Part shown: in pieces, positions 11,784 through 24,850 of the stretch
Position numbering within the stretch: position 1 is the first letter of the stretch
Layout: each line of letters starts with the position of its first letter
Assembly: GCA_025200525.1 (NCBI GenBank)
Contig: CM045762.1
Span: 125,741,752-125,805,751 of the forward strand
Direction of reading: 5' to 3'
DNA: 64,000 nt
Source: Camellia lanceoleosa
Taxonomy: Eukaryota; Streptophyta; Magnoliopsida; Ericales; Theaceae
Notes under the pieces: generated by a model
Told to the model about the DNA's origin: nothing
The model's input: only the letters and a program-made list of their open reading frames with translations
The model's database searches: none
Position numbers and translations under genes: made by a program

Positions 11784-14700
11784 ATGCCCATTTTCACTGC
11801 AGCATTAGGATCAGTCTCAGGCCTTGCTTTTGTCTCACACCTCTTTAGCAGTAGTGACACAACCTCTCAGTCTTATCACTATTCCTCTTCACTCTCTTCT
11901 CTCACAAACCCTTCTTTCAACTTTCCCAATTCTTGCCGGAATTCACCAATTAGGAGACACCCATTTCACACTGCCAAGGTTTCTGTCTCCGGCGATGCCA
12001 AAACCGAAGGCTCCTCCGCCCCCGCAGGAGTCATTGAAGATTTATCTGAATCATCTGAGAATATTAAGCAAGCACGGGTGTGTTTCATTCTCTTGTTATT
12101 TTCAATGTTTTTTGTGAATTTCTGTTCTTACATCTGTTCGATCACTGAGTAAACTCAAGAATATGGTGAATGAAAGAAAATAAGATTTGGTTTTTTCATT
12201 TTGGTCACAATCCATTTCGATGTTGAGACTAATTGTATATATGCATTGAAATAATCAGCACTTGTTGTGAATTAGGTAGTCATTTTGCTTTAATTGTTAT
12301 TTGTTGGATTTGGTTTTTCTTTCTAGTCACAACCCATTTGAAGTCGAGACTAATTCTATATATGCATTGAAATAATCAGCAAATGTTGTGAATTAGGTAA
12401 TCATTTTGCTTTAATTGTTATTTGTTGGATTTGGTTTTTCTTTTTTGTCACAACCCATTTCGAAGTTGAGACTAATTCTAAATATATGCACGAAATAATC
12501 AGCAAATGTTGTGAATTAGGTAATCATTTTGATATAATTCTTATTTGTTGGATTGTGGCTTCTTCATTTTATATTATAATTGGCCTATATCACTCTATGT
12601 AACTGAAGTTTGTTTCTTGCAAATAGTAATCATAGTGGTGGAAAAAATTGTTACAATGCACTTAATTACTCTCAAGGTGAAATTAGCATTGTGTTAGGAT
12701 TAATGTTGGTATTGTGGGTAAATGTTGATAGTGAAACGTGCGATTATTTCAACATTTGATAATCATCAGATTGCGGGTATCATGTTTTCAGTTTTTTGAA
12801 AGAGGTGATTAGATTTTCTCTTGATCCATTGTTGTAGCTATTTGCTATCACAATTGCAAAGGATTTTGAAATTGAGGATTTGGGATTAATCAATTATTAA
12901 TTGGGTGTATTCTTCATCTTTAAGGTAGTGTCATGCTATGATTAATCTGCAAAATGCTTTTTCCCTTACTATTCTTCTTAATTTTTAATTTTTTGGTTTT
13001 TACATTGGTTCTTTGAAACATTGTAATTTAATTACAATTTTAGAGGAAATATAGTTTGGTAAAAATTTTGTTCATGTGCCATTCATCTTCTATTTTCCCA
13101 TGTATGTTCTTACACTAGGAAAATGGCGCTCATGCTTGTATATGCTTATACATGCAGAAATATCTATATTGTTAGTATATAAATTGCTAAAAATGATACT
13201 AGTTGATTACGTTGATCATTTAAGATCACAGTTATTTATTTATTTATTTTGAAGCATGGCTACAGAAACTTTTACACTAGTCCCTTCCAGAACTGGGAGC
13301 ATAAAGGAGAGGGTAATGTTTTAGATTGAATCTCCTCCTGACCCTAGATCAGTGGTGCTTACTAGTTATTTGGGCTTTCTACCCTGCCCTGTCACTATCA
13401 CTTGTTAAATGTCCTTAGTTATAAGAAGAAAAAAAGAAACAAAGAAAGTAAAGAAAGAATATAAGCCTAAGTTAGTGAAGTCATTGGATGCAACATAATA
13501 TAGCATCTCATTCATGCATGTACCAAGCTTCATAAACTAAATTGCTAACATGAAGCTGCATAACAGTTTTAACCACTTTACTGCATAACAGTTTTAACCA
13601 CTTTACTGCTGCAATGGTGCGAGTGATGTATCATTATCTGTTTGTAAAACTTCTGAAAAGAACCTAAATACCTTTCCCTATGCATTAGTGAAAAACTAAA
13701 ACAGTGTCCATATATATATGTACATATATATTCCATTAGAGTTGGATACTCTAGATTCATTATGTCATCTAACACTTTGTCTCTACAAAGAAGTAGAGGT
13801 CTGCTGATTGGAAGGTGGCAAAGGCTTATAATGAAAGTGGATACATTCATGAAGGAAGGATTGAAGGTTTTAATGGAGGAGGTTTGCTGGTTCGGTTTTA
13901 TTCTCTTGTTGGTTTTCTTCCCTATCCCCAGTTGAGCCCATCTCATTCATGTAAAGGTACTAATTCTCTTCTTTCTATCTTAAATCATAATTTTGGATTA
14001 CATTTTCTATTTATTGTTTTATCCTCATATTGCTTCTGCCTTGGTGTAAAATGGACTTTGTAAATCATGTATTATGTCACCAGCCATTTGTATTTGTGTG
14101 TGTGTGTAATCCTTATGGTTGTAAACATGTACCCTGCACTATATTCATGCAGCACTGGGTTTACACGACATGCACCAATAGGTTGTAGACTTATAAGGGT
14201 CAAACACCTTTAATCGAGCTGGTATACTTTTCAATTAATGGGAGTATACAAGGTAATAGGTGCGGGTGCATGTTCAAACGTCAGATCTTCCTAAGCCTAA
14301 ATTTTAGGATATTGGGATATGCGTAGTATGAATACGGGGCCAAGTTTTAAACAGCTATATATATGGCATATGGTATAATAGTCTTAGATAGGATATTGTA
14401 AATTATTTAGAAATGTACTTAAAATTAAATGGGATTTAAAGAAAATATAAAATTTATCTCTCATTCATGTGAGAAGCTAGAAATGTTTCTTTGCTAACAA
14501 ATCTAAGCATCTTCTTTTTCAAACGTCATATAAAATTTGAGAATCCAAGTACCTAATTTGGATGCATGCATCAGACATGAATCCCATATCCTTACCCCTG
14601 TCATATCTGGTGGACACGAGTACATTGGGGAAAGTATGCAAGTCCATGTAACGCAATGACTAGATAATAAGAAAATAAATTATGATAATTGAATATGCCA

Positions 14701-17700
14701 CTAACAAAACTTAATTTGACCATTGTTGAGTGACAATCAAGTAGTTCATTACCAGTAAAGCCTGTATTCAAAACTATGTGGCACCAATCAAAGAGGGAAC
14801 TAAGTGACTGGACAGGGGCTGTCAATTTCTCTGAGGGGGAGTAACTATGAAAAAAGTAAATAGGAAAGGAACGGCGTCACCATAGTGCTGTGAACAAATG
14901 ACTGAGAGTCAAATGGGGCACCACAGGTTGACCAAGATGATTCTGATGAACCCAGGCAACTTACCACAGAAAGATATGTTTGGGCAGCAAAGAAGAGAAG
15001 CAATGGCAGAGGAAAAAAGCAGCAGCAGTAGTGGAGCATGAAGATAAACAAAGAACAGAGAAAAAAAGAGGCAGAAACAAAGAAGAAAAAAGAAGCTGCA
15101 GAAGTGGGAAAGAGTGGAGAAACAAGAGTAGAGAAGAGAAATAATGAGAGGGAAAAGACAGAGAGCAACAAGAGAAGGGGAGCACAACAGCCATGATATC
15201 TTGGAAATTTTCAAAATCATCCAACCACCAGAAGATGTTTAGAATCAAGTTTAAGGCACAAACCTAGTTCCCTTATGTTAACAAGTTTCAATCCTAGTGT
15301 ATCATGTGTCAAGCCACTTAAGTGGTTATGTGTGTAGCTTGTGACCATTAAGTGGATGTGGACAACACCCACATCATAGGCCAGAAAATAAAACAATTAA
15401 AATTAATGCCCAAAATAAATAAGTATTAAAGAAAAAAAAAAAAAAAAAAAACCTATACTTCATTAAAAATAAATAAATATTAAAGAAAATATAGGTTGCT
15501 GTGCTGATTTGCCTATACTTTCATAAGTTGTAACCCCGTCAAGTCCTCTTTCGCCGTTCTACGGTACTAATTACTGCCCATTTTATTATATTGGTGCCCA
15601 TACAGTTAATTCTAGTTTAATGAACTTTCATAATGCCATGGACTTGCAATTGCTAACCTTTTGTAATTTCTCTGTGATTCCATTTCATGTAGAACCACAA
15701 AAATCCATCCAAGAGATTGCAAAAGCTCTAACTGGTTCACTTATTTCTTTGAAGGTATTGAATTTCATTGTTCATGTATGCTATCAATGGTATTGTGTCA
15801 TTTTCTATTACATATATCATGTTTCTCAGGTGAGCACTTGAGAAGCACTTTTGAGTGTGTATTCAAGATTTTCACGAAACCAGTAACACACTGGAAGCAT
15901 ATGTTTTAAATTTCTACAGCACAAGTTGGCCCCTGAATGCATGGCTGTAAATCATGTATATCTCATGTTCAGGAATGATATAACTGATGGCATCAAAACA
16001 GTTTATATCATTTAGAGACCATGGTTATGGGGAAAAAAAATGATAGATCCAGAAATTGTTATTAAAGGTTAGGATGGTTATTGAAGCTAAGGGGTATGCA
16101 AGACCATATTAATTAGAGTTGGGGAGTCAGCGGGATGAAAGTGTGACTTCTAAAGTTTTGGTGCAAATCCTGTAAGATTGAATAATGTTCATTATAAGGA
16201 TGGCCCGTTTGACCAAAAAAAAAAAAAAAAAACCTACAGTGTATTGCAGAAGGAAAGTTAAAACTTGGAGTAAGACAGAAGTTCAGCTCTGGGATTTCAT
16301 TCCCAGGAGTTATCTGTTTGTCTTCAATGGTCATTTTAAGCAAAAAGGACCAAATAGAAGCTGGGAAATTGTGCTTTTAAGTTTCATTGGTCAGATCAAT
16401 GCAAGGAGAGGAAAGCATGCAACTCTATTATATTTATGGGTTGCTAATATCTGAAAGGTGAGAGAAACAGTAAAGCATGTCATAATATAATAGGGAGAAA
16501 TGAATTTTTTTTAACATTTGGACCATCTTGTAGAATTTCTTTGGCATTTCTTCTGTTTCTGCTATGTCTTTTCAAAAGAAAAAATGTCTTATGTTCATTT
16601 GTATTGATGTTTCTTGCTTTAGTTTTTCTCTAAAGGCTTTAGGTCCCTCATGTAACTGTTTGGTCTTGATTTTATATTTGTATGAGTTGGGCAGCATTTA
16701 AGTTGCTTATAAATGTTGAAGTTGCAGAGTACTTATCACAATCGTGAAATGGAAAATCTTTTCACTTTTGGGTTACTTTGTTTACTTTCCTTCCTACACA
16801 AGTACTAAATCCACAAATCACCTTAGCATTATGGCATGAGAATGAAACTTTTATCATTCTTAATTATTCTAGGTAATCCAAGCAGACCAAGAGAACAGGA
16901 AATTGATATTCTCTGAAAAGGAAGCAATGTGGTCAAAGTTTTCTCAACAAATCAATGTAGGGGATATTTTTGAAGCAAGGGTGGGCTCCGTCGAAGATTA
17001 TGGTGCTTTTGTTCATTTACTTTTTCCAGATGGTACTTATTGTATTTGAGAAATTATTTGTATATTCTGCATTACGACAAAGTTTTTAATAGTGCATGTT
17101 AAACTATGGTGCAGGTTGTTATCACCTCACTGGACTTGTGCACGTCTCAGAGGTGTCATGGGATTTAGTTCAAGACGTAAGAGACATTCTAAGTGAGGAT
17201 GAAGAAGTGAGGGTCAAAATTATTAAAATAGATAGGTGATTTGACATCCTTCTGCTACATTTACTTTTTGCTGATCTTTATTTCATGCCATACAGTAACA
17301 TCCATTGCGTAATTACATGAAGGCCAGTCATTGATAATTAATACATTATTCTGTCTCTATAACTTACATGAACACTATAATTAAGGGAATCAGATGAACC
17401 TGCAAGTCCTGCGGTGAAGTTCAATAACTTTATTGTGTACATATTGATCTTGTTCAGATTATGACAACTGGGTAGAGCTGAAGTCTAATGGGTCAATTTT
17501 GTTTCTATTGTATCTGAGCCTATCATAAGGCCTCGTTTGGGAACAGGTTATTTTAATAACTTTTTAACTTTTTACGAAAAAATGTGTAAAAAAGTAAAGA
17601 GCGTGATGTGATAACTTATAGTAACTTTTTGATTTTTTGGCTAAAATGTGTAGTTGACTAATGGAGAAAGTTACTACATGTATTTCCAATTCTGCACTAA

Positions 17701-19671
17701 TAATCAATTTTTTTTTTTTTAAATAAATATTTTTGCATCTAGTTTGTTTCTAGCAGTCTTTGCCTTTTATTTATTTGTTTATTTATTTTATTTCTCAACT
17801 CTATTCAAACCTTGGTTCAGTGGTTAAATTCTTGGCCTACTAACCTTGAGGTTATGAGTTCAAGTCTAAGGACAACCACTTTTTGTATCCAGTCTAACCC
17901 CTCCCAAACACCCGTTACGGGTACTAATTGGTGGTGGTTGTTTTTTCTTTTCTTCAACTTTATTTGAACATTTGCCCAAACTTGTAGTTCTATGTTTAGT
18001 GTCTACTTGATTTTTTTCTTTGCGTTTTCTTTAGGAAACTGCTATTGAAATTTGAGGTGCTACATGTAAAAGGTTGACGAAGATGTTAAATTCATTTACA
18101 CAATATAAAAGGAAAAAAATAACCTGGTTTTTTGGTTTGATGGAGTGTATGAATCTACTTGTATACTTATGTTATTTTTGAAATTTAGTTTTTTTTTTTT
18201 TTCATTTTTGTTTCAGAAGGTCTAAATTCTGTTTGGAATTTGTAACCAATTTTTAATAATTTGTGCATAGCATAATGTCAGCATTGTCACTGGCCCATAA
18301 CCAGAGCTAGATGATTTTCATACATATATATATATATATATTTAAATTTGCAGTCGGCAAAGTAATTTAAATTCACAGATAACAGATAAGAGAAAGAGGC
18401 ATTGGCAAAAGTAATAAAAAATGATGTGGTGAGGGGATTGCCTTTGACAGAGAAGTGGTGAATACATTTGCTCATGTTGAGCACCAAAATCTGTTAACAA
18501 ATCATTGTACTCCGTCCTGGTGAAATCAAGTCAACTGAAGAAGAGGCAACCAGTTCTTGTCCTGTAAGTGTACAAGCAAACGACTTCTTTATGATGCATA
18601 CTGTATCCTATATCATTTCTGTGATGCCATTGAAGTTAGATTTCACACAGAGAAGGCCTTGGGTATTTGTACAATGATAAGAAAGCTGCTAATGTTATCA
18701 CCTACAATGCAGTTGAACATTTCTACATTGAGCATGTTGAGGTAGATTTGTCACTTACTAAGAGGAAGACTATACTCTGGACATTTTATTAACATACAGA
18801 TCAACGTTAAGTGCCAAACTTCAAATTAGTAATGATAGACCTCCTTTGTAGCTCAAAATTTGCAATCCTAACTTTGATATGATGTGATTGCATTAGATGT
18901 TTGGAATTTTCTAATTATACCAATTTTTTTTGTAACATTCTGATTTTATTTCCTTTACATGATAACATCTTTCTCAATATAATAAGTTAGGGCCTAAATT
19001 GAGAACTTGTTGCAGGGAAAAGTCGAGAATTACATTGTCAATCAAACAATTGGAAGAAGATCCACTGCTAGAAACTTTGGACAAAGTAATTCCTCAGGTG
19101 TGAAAAGGGTGTGAAGTTTTCTTGTATGCAGTTTGCTAATGTTTATAGCGCATCTCTCATTCTTTTCAGAAATAATTCAGTTACTGATGATAACTAAATT
19201 TACCAGGATGGGTCGGTTGTTCCTGGTTCTTCTAGTACGAGCAGCCCTTATAATATTGAACCTCTTCCAGGGCTTCAAACAATACTGGAAGAGCTACTAC
19301 GGGAAGAGGGGTATGATTTGCATTTATGCTTGAGTAGTGATTTTTTCTTTTTCTTTTTTATTGTTTTGGAGAAATTTTAGGGTTTTAAACTGAAAATATC
19401 GAACTTTTTAATCAATTGAAATTTAATTTTTTTGTTAGTATTCTTTGAAAGTTTATCTTAGAGGTAAAGCCTAACTCCTTATTCCACGAACATTTATGTT
19501 GTTTCACATAGCTGTTTGATAGGATCATTAAATCCTATTCGGTGTGCATTAATTACTTTAAATGCCTCTTCTCCTAGTGCTACTTCATTTATATTATTCT
19601 ATGTTATTTTCTTTCAACATTTACAATTTCCTTTAAATTTTTGTCCATTATTTTCTCAACTACATTCCTAT

Positions 19672-19712
<41 letters not shown>

Positions 19713-22350
19713 GATTGTCCTACCTATTTCGTGTCTTGTAAATAAACTATAGATCATCAAATAAGTTTGTAAAGAAGCTGGTTTATCAAAGTTAATGTGC
19801 TTATTCTTTTCCTGTTAGCAAGTTATACATAATTATGAGAATTGTGTGTTGACCAGCACAATTTGTTCATTTCTTAACGTTCATATGTTCTAGGTTTCTA
19901 TGTCAATCCAATTCTCTTAGACCATCTTCTTCACCAACACTATTCCATTGAAATGTGAAAATCCTTCGTCTACTTCTCACTGCAGCTATTCCGTTCATCG
20001 TTTTGAAAAATAATTCCTCTAACCCCAGACACATCTGTCAGTGCACCATGCTTAGGAAATTCAGGGATATATGTCCATAAAGTCTGATATAAGTTTCACT
20101 TTGACTGTCTTTCACAATTCCTTTTCTTCTAGGAAGCGCACACAGACACTTCTATGGAGGTGTGTCATGTCGGACAGCCATGTTGGACACAACTCTTTGT
20201 GGACACTCCTAAAAATGAGTCCAACCCTAGAATTCTGCGAACATGACCCTTATCATGAATCTCTTCACAGTAACAATGTTTTGCATTCTTTGGAATGCAA
20301 CTTGTGCACTCTAAATATATTTTGAACCATGTATAAGATGAATACATCATGTGTATTTCAATATTTTACAATTGTTTTGCATTCTTTAGAATGCAATTGT
20401 TACACAAATGATATTTTGATGTATAAGTCGTGAAATATATGGGTTTTAAATTATAGTTAGTGCTATTGTACATTTTTTCATATATTTAATAAATATATAA
20501 AAATATAAAATTTTTAACTTATCGTTTCTTGCATTTTTTGAAATTCATTGTGTCAGCATATATGATATATATGCTCTACTTAGGTGACCCAAGAATAACT
20601 TGGGTATGTGCACAAAGAAGAAGAAAAAGAAAGAAGAACACTTCACTTATAGGTGTTCACTGGTCAAGTTAGTTTGGGTTCACTGTCAGCCCACCATCTG
20701 AACTGATCTCTTCTGTTGGAGTTATGATTCTAAACTGTAAGACAAAAATAAAGTCAAAATTAATTATTAAATCTCTAAATATAAGTTGATGCCAATAATA
20801 AGTATTAAATCCCTTTGTTTGGATTGATGGTTTAAGAGAAGAAGTGAAGAATTTGGAGGAGAAAATATAGTTAAAATCATGTTTGGATTACTTTTAAAAA
20901 AGGGAAAGGGAAGTGTATGGAGGGAAGAGAGGACAAACATCTTAAGCACTTCACTTTCCCTCCGAAATTGAGAGGAAACAGAAGGAAAGTGAAGTGCTTC
21001 TCATAATAATATATTAAAGTACCTGATTAAGTATATAGCATCTGCAGTATGATTACTCATCTACATTTTAGACGTGCTTATAAACCTAAGACCACGGAGG
21101 AAATAATTACACTATGGAACTTGAGTGAATTTGATAGATGTTCTTTATTTTCTTAAAGAAGAGGAGACTGAGATATGCCTTTTCTGAAGTATCCATAACA
21201 TCTCTTAGGGGAACTCTATCAGGTTCCAATGCGCATAATCACAGTTCTGTTTTTTTATTATTTATTTATTTGTTTTATGTGTGTCTATAATCAGAACCTG
21301 CTATAAGATAAATGCTTTTAGTAGAGCACTATGACTGTTACCTGGAGTTCCCTCATTCTTAACTGCTGTTTGATATTTGGGCATATTATGGTGTGACGTT
21401 TATGGTTTGCTGCTCCAGAATAAGTGAAATAAGAATCAGTCGGCAAGGATTTGAGAAGCGGGTAGTTTCACAAGATCTGCAGCTTTGGCTTTCAAATGTA
21501 TGTTGCTTGTGTTCTATAGTATATAGCATCTACTGATTTTGGTGGTAGTTTTTTATTCTCATTTCAAAATTTGCATCTTGCATCACCACCACAGGCACCA
21601 GCTATTGGTAAACAGTTCACTCTCCTTGCCCGAGCTGGACGACAGGTTCTCTCTCTCTCTCTCTCTCTGGGATCAAAATTTCATTTTGTTTCCATCAAAA
21701 TGGCCGAAACATTTTTGTTTCCTAGGAAATCGGAACGAAACACTAATGGAATACTGAAATTCAAGTGTTTCCACTGAAACATACGGAAATGCATCGAGAA
21801 ACTAACAAATTATGAAACATATTGAACAATGAGTATTTTGAAAACTATTAAAAACATTCAACAATAGTCATTTCTATTTACCTCTTTTGTCAAAAGAAAA
21901 GATTTGAGAAACATAAAAACAATCTTAAATTTAATAGAAATTTGATAAACTAGAAATAAGAAAGGAGAGATGGAGAATTTGATAAACGTTGTCACTGATA
22001 TTTTTTCTTTTTCCTTTTTTCATCCATGTGCTATTATTATTAGAATTTTGCATTACATATATATATATATATTCTTACAATAGAAAACCCGATTTTGGTT
22101 TTCGTTTCCAAACATTTTTCATGCATTTTCTAATTCTTTTGACATAACTTTTATTTTTTTGAAATGTTTTTCATTTCCAAGCTAATCGAAACAACATACT
22201 GAAATTAAATTTTGATCGCCCTGTACCTCTCTCTAAGATACTTAAAATCATTGTTTTGTGATTCAGGTGCAGGAAATACAACTAACAACATCACTTGATC
22301 AGGAAGGAATTAAAAGGGCATTGCAGCGAGTACTGGAACGTGTCCCATGA
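11784..22350 (+). CDS. Chloroplast S1-domain RNA-binding protein, SRRP1-like (10 exons, 398 aa)
   Basis: Exons read from splice signals and protein continuity: 11784-12077, 13797-13956, 15693-15754, 16873-17032, 17115-17235, 19016-19097, 19207-19310, 21419-21497, 21595-21645 and 22267-22350. All introns are GT-AG, all phases agree, and the sum is 1197 nt with no stop before TGA at 22348. Residues 1 to about 75 are Ser/Thr-rich with few acidic residues, like a plastid transit peptide. A degenerate S1-like region (about 105-190, with SGYIHEGRIEGFNGGGLLV) is followed by a clear S1 domain (about 203-290: VGDIFEARVGSVEDYGAFV ... LTGLVHVSEVSWD ... VKIIKIDREKSRITLS). The conserved C-terminus ends LQRVLERVP. 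Length and domain order match, from memory, Arabidopsis SRRP1 (At3g23700), implicated in chloroplast RNA processing. The related protein RLSB/PDE338 is the main alternative. The ATG at 11784 is the only in-frame ATG upstream of the transit-like region. The gene appears functional. Confidence 0.88.
12185..12553. repeat. Intron 1 tandem repeat, three copies of about 121 bp
   Basis: Three successive copies start near 12185, 12306 and 12427. Each carries gatttggttttt, cacaacccattt, ttgagactaatt, aaataatcagca and gtgaattaggta in the same order. They differ by scattered substitutions, so the array is not recent. A smaller duplication (gcataacagttttaaccact, two copies at about 13558 and 13583) lies later in the same intron. 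Confidence 0.85.
14830..15190 (+). repeat. Purine-rich tract in intron 2
   Basis: About 360 bases are strongly biased to A and G on the plus strand (agaagagaagcaatgg-type text). This generates long but meaningless Phe/Leu/Ser-rich frames on the minus strand. Such tracts can adopt unusual helical forms. No coding signal is present. A 20-base poly(A) run follows at about 15431. Confidence 0.7.
17795..17969 (+). mobile_element. tRNA-derived SINE in intron 5
   Basis: The body (17811-17953) opens with an RNA polymerase III A-box-like string (TGGTTCAGTGGTT) and, about 35 bases later, a B-box-like string (GAGTTCAAGTCT). It ends in a T-rich tail (tgttttttctttt). The flanks tcaactctattcaaac (17795-17810) and tcaactttatttgaac (17954-17969) match at 13 of 16 positions, consistent with an aged target duplication. 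The element is about 143 bp, a usual size for plant SINEs. Confidence 0.65.
19673..19709. repeat. (CT)n microsatellite in intron 7
   Basis: About eighteen uninterrupted ct dinucleotides. A shorter (TC)n run lies just after exon 9 at about 21648-21668. Confidence 0.9.
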
Positions 22351-22740
22351 GGCTCATGAATTCAAAAGTTCCATTCTGCAGAGGATACCATCGATTCATC
22401 GTCCCAAGTCTAACATGAGCAGAAGAACAAAATTAAAAAATGTGTCTGCAACAGGTTTCATGTTTTCAGGTTGTGCAGCTACTGTACATACAGAAGTCAA
22501 TTTGAGCAGAAACTTGGCCAACGTTTTCTGTATATTATATAAGTAGTAACTGCATAGTCCTCCAACCGATTTTCTTTTTTGCTTCTGATTTACTGATAAT
22601 GAATGAATGAATGTATTTGTTTCACTGTATCTGTTTCCATCTCTACTGCTGTTTGCTAGCCAATGAATCTCATTAGTGCTGTTACACTTTGATTGGACGC
22701 CAACCCGGTGTGACAATTATTATTTTTTAATTTTTAGTAC
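22351..22740 (+). other. Probable 3' untranslated region of the S1-domain gene
   Basis: This follows the TGA at 22348-22350. A run aatgaatgaatgaatg (about 22600) could serve as a near-upstream polyadenylation signal, with U-rich text around it. The cleavage site cannot be placed. The sequence has no reading frame continuing the protein. Confidence 0.4.
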
Positions 22741-23286
22741 TTATTTTTATGGAGGTTGCAAAATTGGTCTGCTTGTGGGCATGTGTTTTGTATTGTTTTA
22801 AAATTTTCATTTTTGTTTTCGTGTTTTCATAAATAAATGTGCATTTTGTTCTATATCTCTCTCTCTTTTTTTTTTTTTGAAAACAAAAAAATATTCCAAG
22901 ACTAAAATTGAAGGACTAACATAGTACTTAAAAAAAAAAAAGTGAAAGTAGTAGGCACGGAATACCTAGTTAAAATGTACATTGTTTTTAGAAAAAGAAA
23001 AATCCTAGAAATAGTGTTCTAATTAATACATTTCACCAAACAATTTTTATTTTTGGGTAAAACGAAAACATAGAAAATAAAGATGATACCAATAAGCTTT
23101 CTTGAAAAACTTTCATACTGTTTTCACTTCGTGTGAAAACATTTTTTTGGAATTCATAAGACAATTTGAAACCATTTCTTAAAATGGGGCATCTTTCACA
23201 AAAATTGTTTTGAAAAGTTTTTTGACTGAATTTTTAGTATTCATTTTCATTGGTGCAGGACCTTTCCCATATTATGTGTATTATTA
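22741..23286. other. AT-rich intergenic region, no gene seen
   Basis: Homopolymeric A and T runs and (TC)n text near 22855. No coding or RNA gene signal found. Confidence 0.5.
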
Positions 23287-24040
23287 GGGTAAATCACATT
23301 TTAAATCTTTGTGGTTGGCCCATAAAACATGGAACCCTCTTATAATTTCATTTATAACACTTAAACTCCTACACTTAATACCAAACTGTAATTTTTGTCG
23401 GATCCGTTTATTTAAACAGGATGTGGACTTCATGAGCATAAAAGTATAGTGCAACAGAGCGTGGGTTACATTTTTGGACCAAAACGCCTCTTTTCTCTAC
23501 TTCATTATATAAATATGTAACACCATCATCTTCCATGCAAAACCACCACCATCACCTTTTATTTCTTCTCTTATCACACTATCATTACTTTTCATGCAAA
23601 ATCGCAACCAACCAACATCACCACCATCATATTCCATGTAAAACCACCACCATCACCTTTTATTTTTTTTCTCATCTCATTGCCGTTGCCTTCCATGCAA
23701 AATCACAACCGACCAACATCACCACCATCATATTCCATGTAGAACCATCACCATCACCTTTTATTTCTCCTCTCATCTCACCACCATTACCTTCCATGCA
23801 AAATCACAATCAACCAACATCACCACCATCATGGAATCATACCCACTTTTCTCTCACTAAAAATTATCTAAACCCACTTTTTTCCTCATGATTCAAATTA
23901 GTAACAAACCCAACCCATGAAATCAAACAATTAATATGTGGAAACATTTAGATTTTTGAAATAACATTGATGGGATTCATACCAACCAAACTCACTTTTA
24001 TTTTCTCCAAACCACATGCACAAACAAGCCCGAAAAGATC
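23287..24040. mobile_element. Truncated relative of the small MULE, inverted
   Basis: It starts GGGTAAATCACATTT and aligns with the reverse complement of 11538 down to about 10835, including the tattatataaatatgtaaca string and the 90-bp minisatellite units (23530-23835). Similarity is roughly three quarters by eye. No opposite terminal repeat is found before the next element at 24117, so this copy is truncated. With the copy at 9969 it forms a distant inverted pair around the host gene. Confidence 0.7.
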
Positions 24041-24273
24041 ATTAAGGACAAGCCCAAAAAGATCATGAAGAAAAGGACAAATTTCAACATAAATGTCAGG
24101 AATGCCTTTTTAACAAGGGAAAATTACTATGTAGTCCTATGTGGGGGATCTATTTCCTTTCTAATTCCACTATATTTTTAATAGACTAATAGGTCCACAG
24201 TTTTTTAAGTTTTGTACCCAGAGGTCCTGTTTTTTATTTTCTTATTTTTTAAATGACATACCCTTTGATTTGA

Positions 24274-24274
24274 G

Positions 24275-24317
<43 letters not shown>

Positions 24318-24318
24318 A
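24274..24318. repeat. (AT)n-(GT)n compound microsatellite
   Basis: About 9 at and 12 gt dinucleotides in a row. A looser (tgtgtc)n run follows at about 24450-24488. Confidence 0.9.
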
Positions 24319-24705
24319 AAAATCAAACATTCACCTCTGCAATTTCGATCTCTCTCCGTTATGCCAATCTCTTTGTGCTATGAGGTCGATCTCATTGTGC
24401 TGTGAGGTGGATCTGGTTGTACGATCTGAATCTCTGTGCATAGGCAATCTCTGTGTGTGTGTGTCTGTGTCTGTGTCTGTGTCTGTGTCTTACTCTGTCT
24501 CTATTTGTCGATACATATATGCATGTATATATATAGATAAGCAAATTTGCGTGATATCTGGTTTGTGTTTGGCAATATTGTTATAGTTTTTTGTTTTGTG
24601 ATAAACTTTGTTTGTTTGATACTTATTTTGTGATTTTTGTAAGTGATATAGTGTAATGATTTTTATTTTGTTGATTTTATTTGTTGTATAGTGTAATGTG
24701 TTTTG

Positions 24706-24850
24706 AAATTGTAGTTTGAAATTGTGAATTTTGATGTTTTGATACTGATATGTTGTAACTGTATAATTTTGCAGTTTGGAATTGTGAATTGTGAAGTGTT
24801 GATACTGATATGTTGTAACTGTATAATTTTGCAATTTGGAATCTGTGAAC
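24706..24850. repeat. 60-bp tandem repeat upstream of the MULE transposase
   Basis: About two and a half copies, with gatactgatatgttgtaact at 24741 and again at 24801. Each copy includes the ACTGTATAATTTTGCAGTTT-type motif found elsewhere in this element. The position just before the transposase start suggests promoter-proximal or transposase-binding repeats; that is inference. Confidence 0.7.

Noticed and set aside
14845..15248. Overlapping minus-strand frames of 95-108 codons
   Set aside because: Phe/Leu/Ser/Cys-rich artefacts of a purine-biased tract inside intron 2.
16085..16235. Segment with tggtgcaaatcctg and a poly(A) run in intron 3, SINE-like
   Set aside because: No clear A-box or target duplication; the poly(A) run alone is weak evidence.
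17529..17700. Segment beginning ggcctcgtttgggaacag, like a hAT or other small transposon end
   Set aside because: No matching inverted end or target duplication was found; left unclassified.
20150..20240. Repeated tggacac/gtcggacagc words in intron 7
   Set aside because: Too short and irregular to call a repeat family or coding exon.
23535..23891. 118-codon His/Thr-rich frame, and its mirror at 11003-11281
   Set aside because: Produced by the 90-bp minisatellite of the small MULE family; no coding conservation beyond the repeat.
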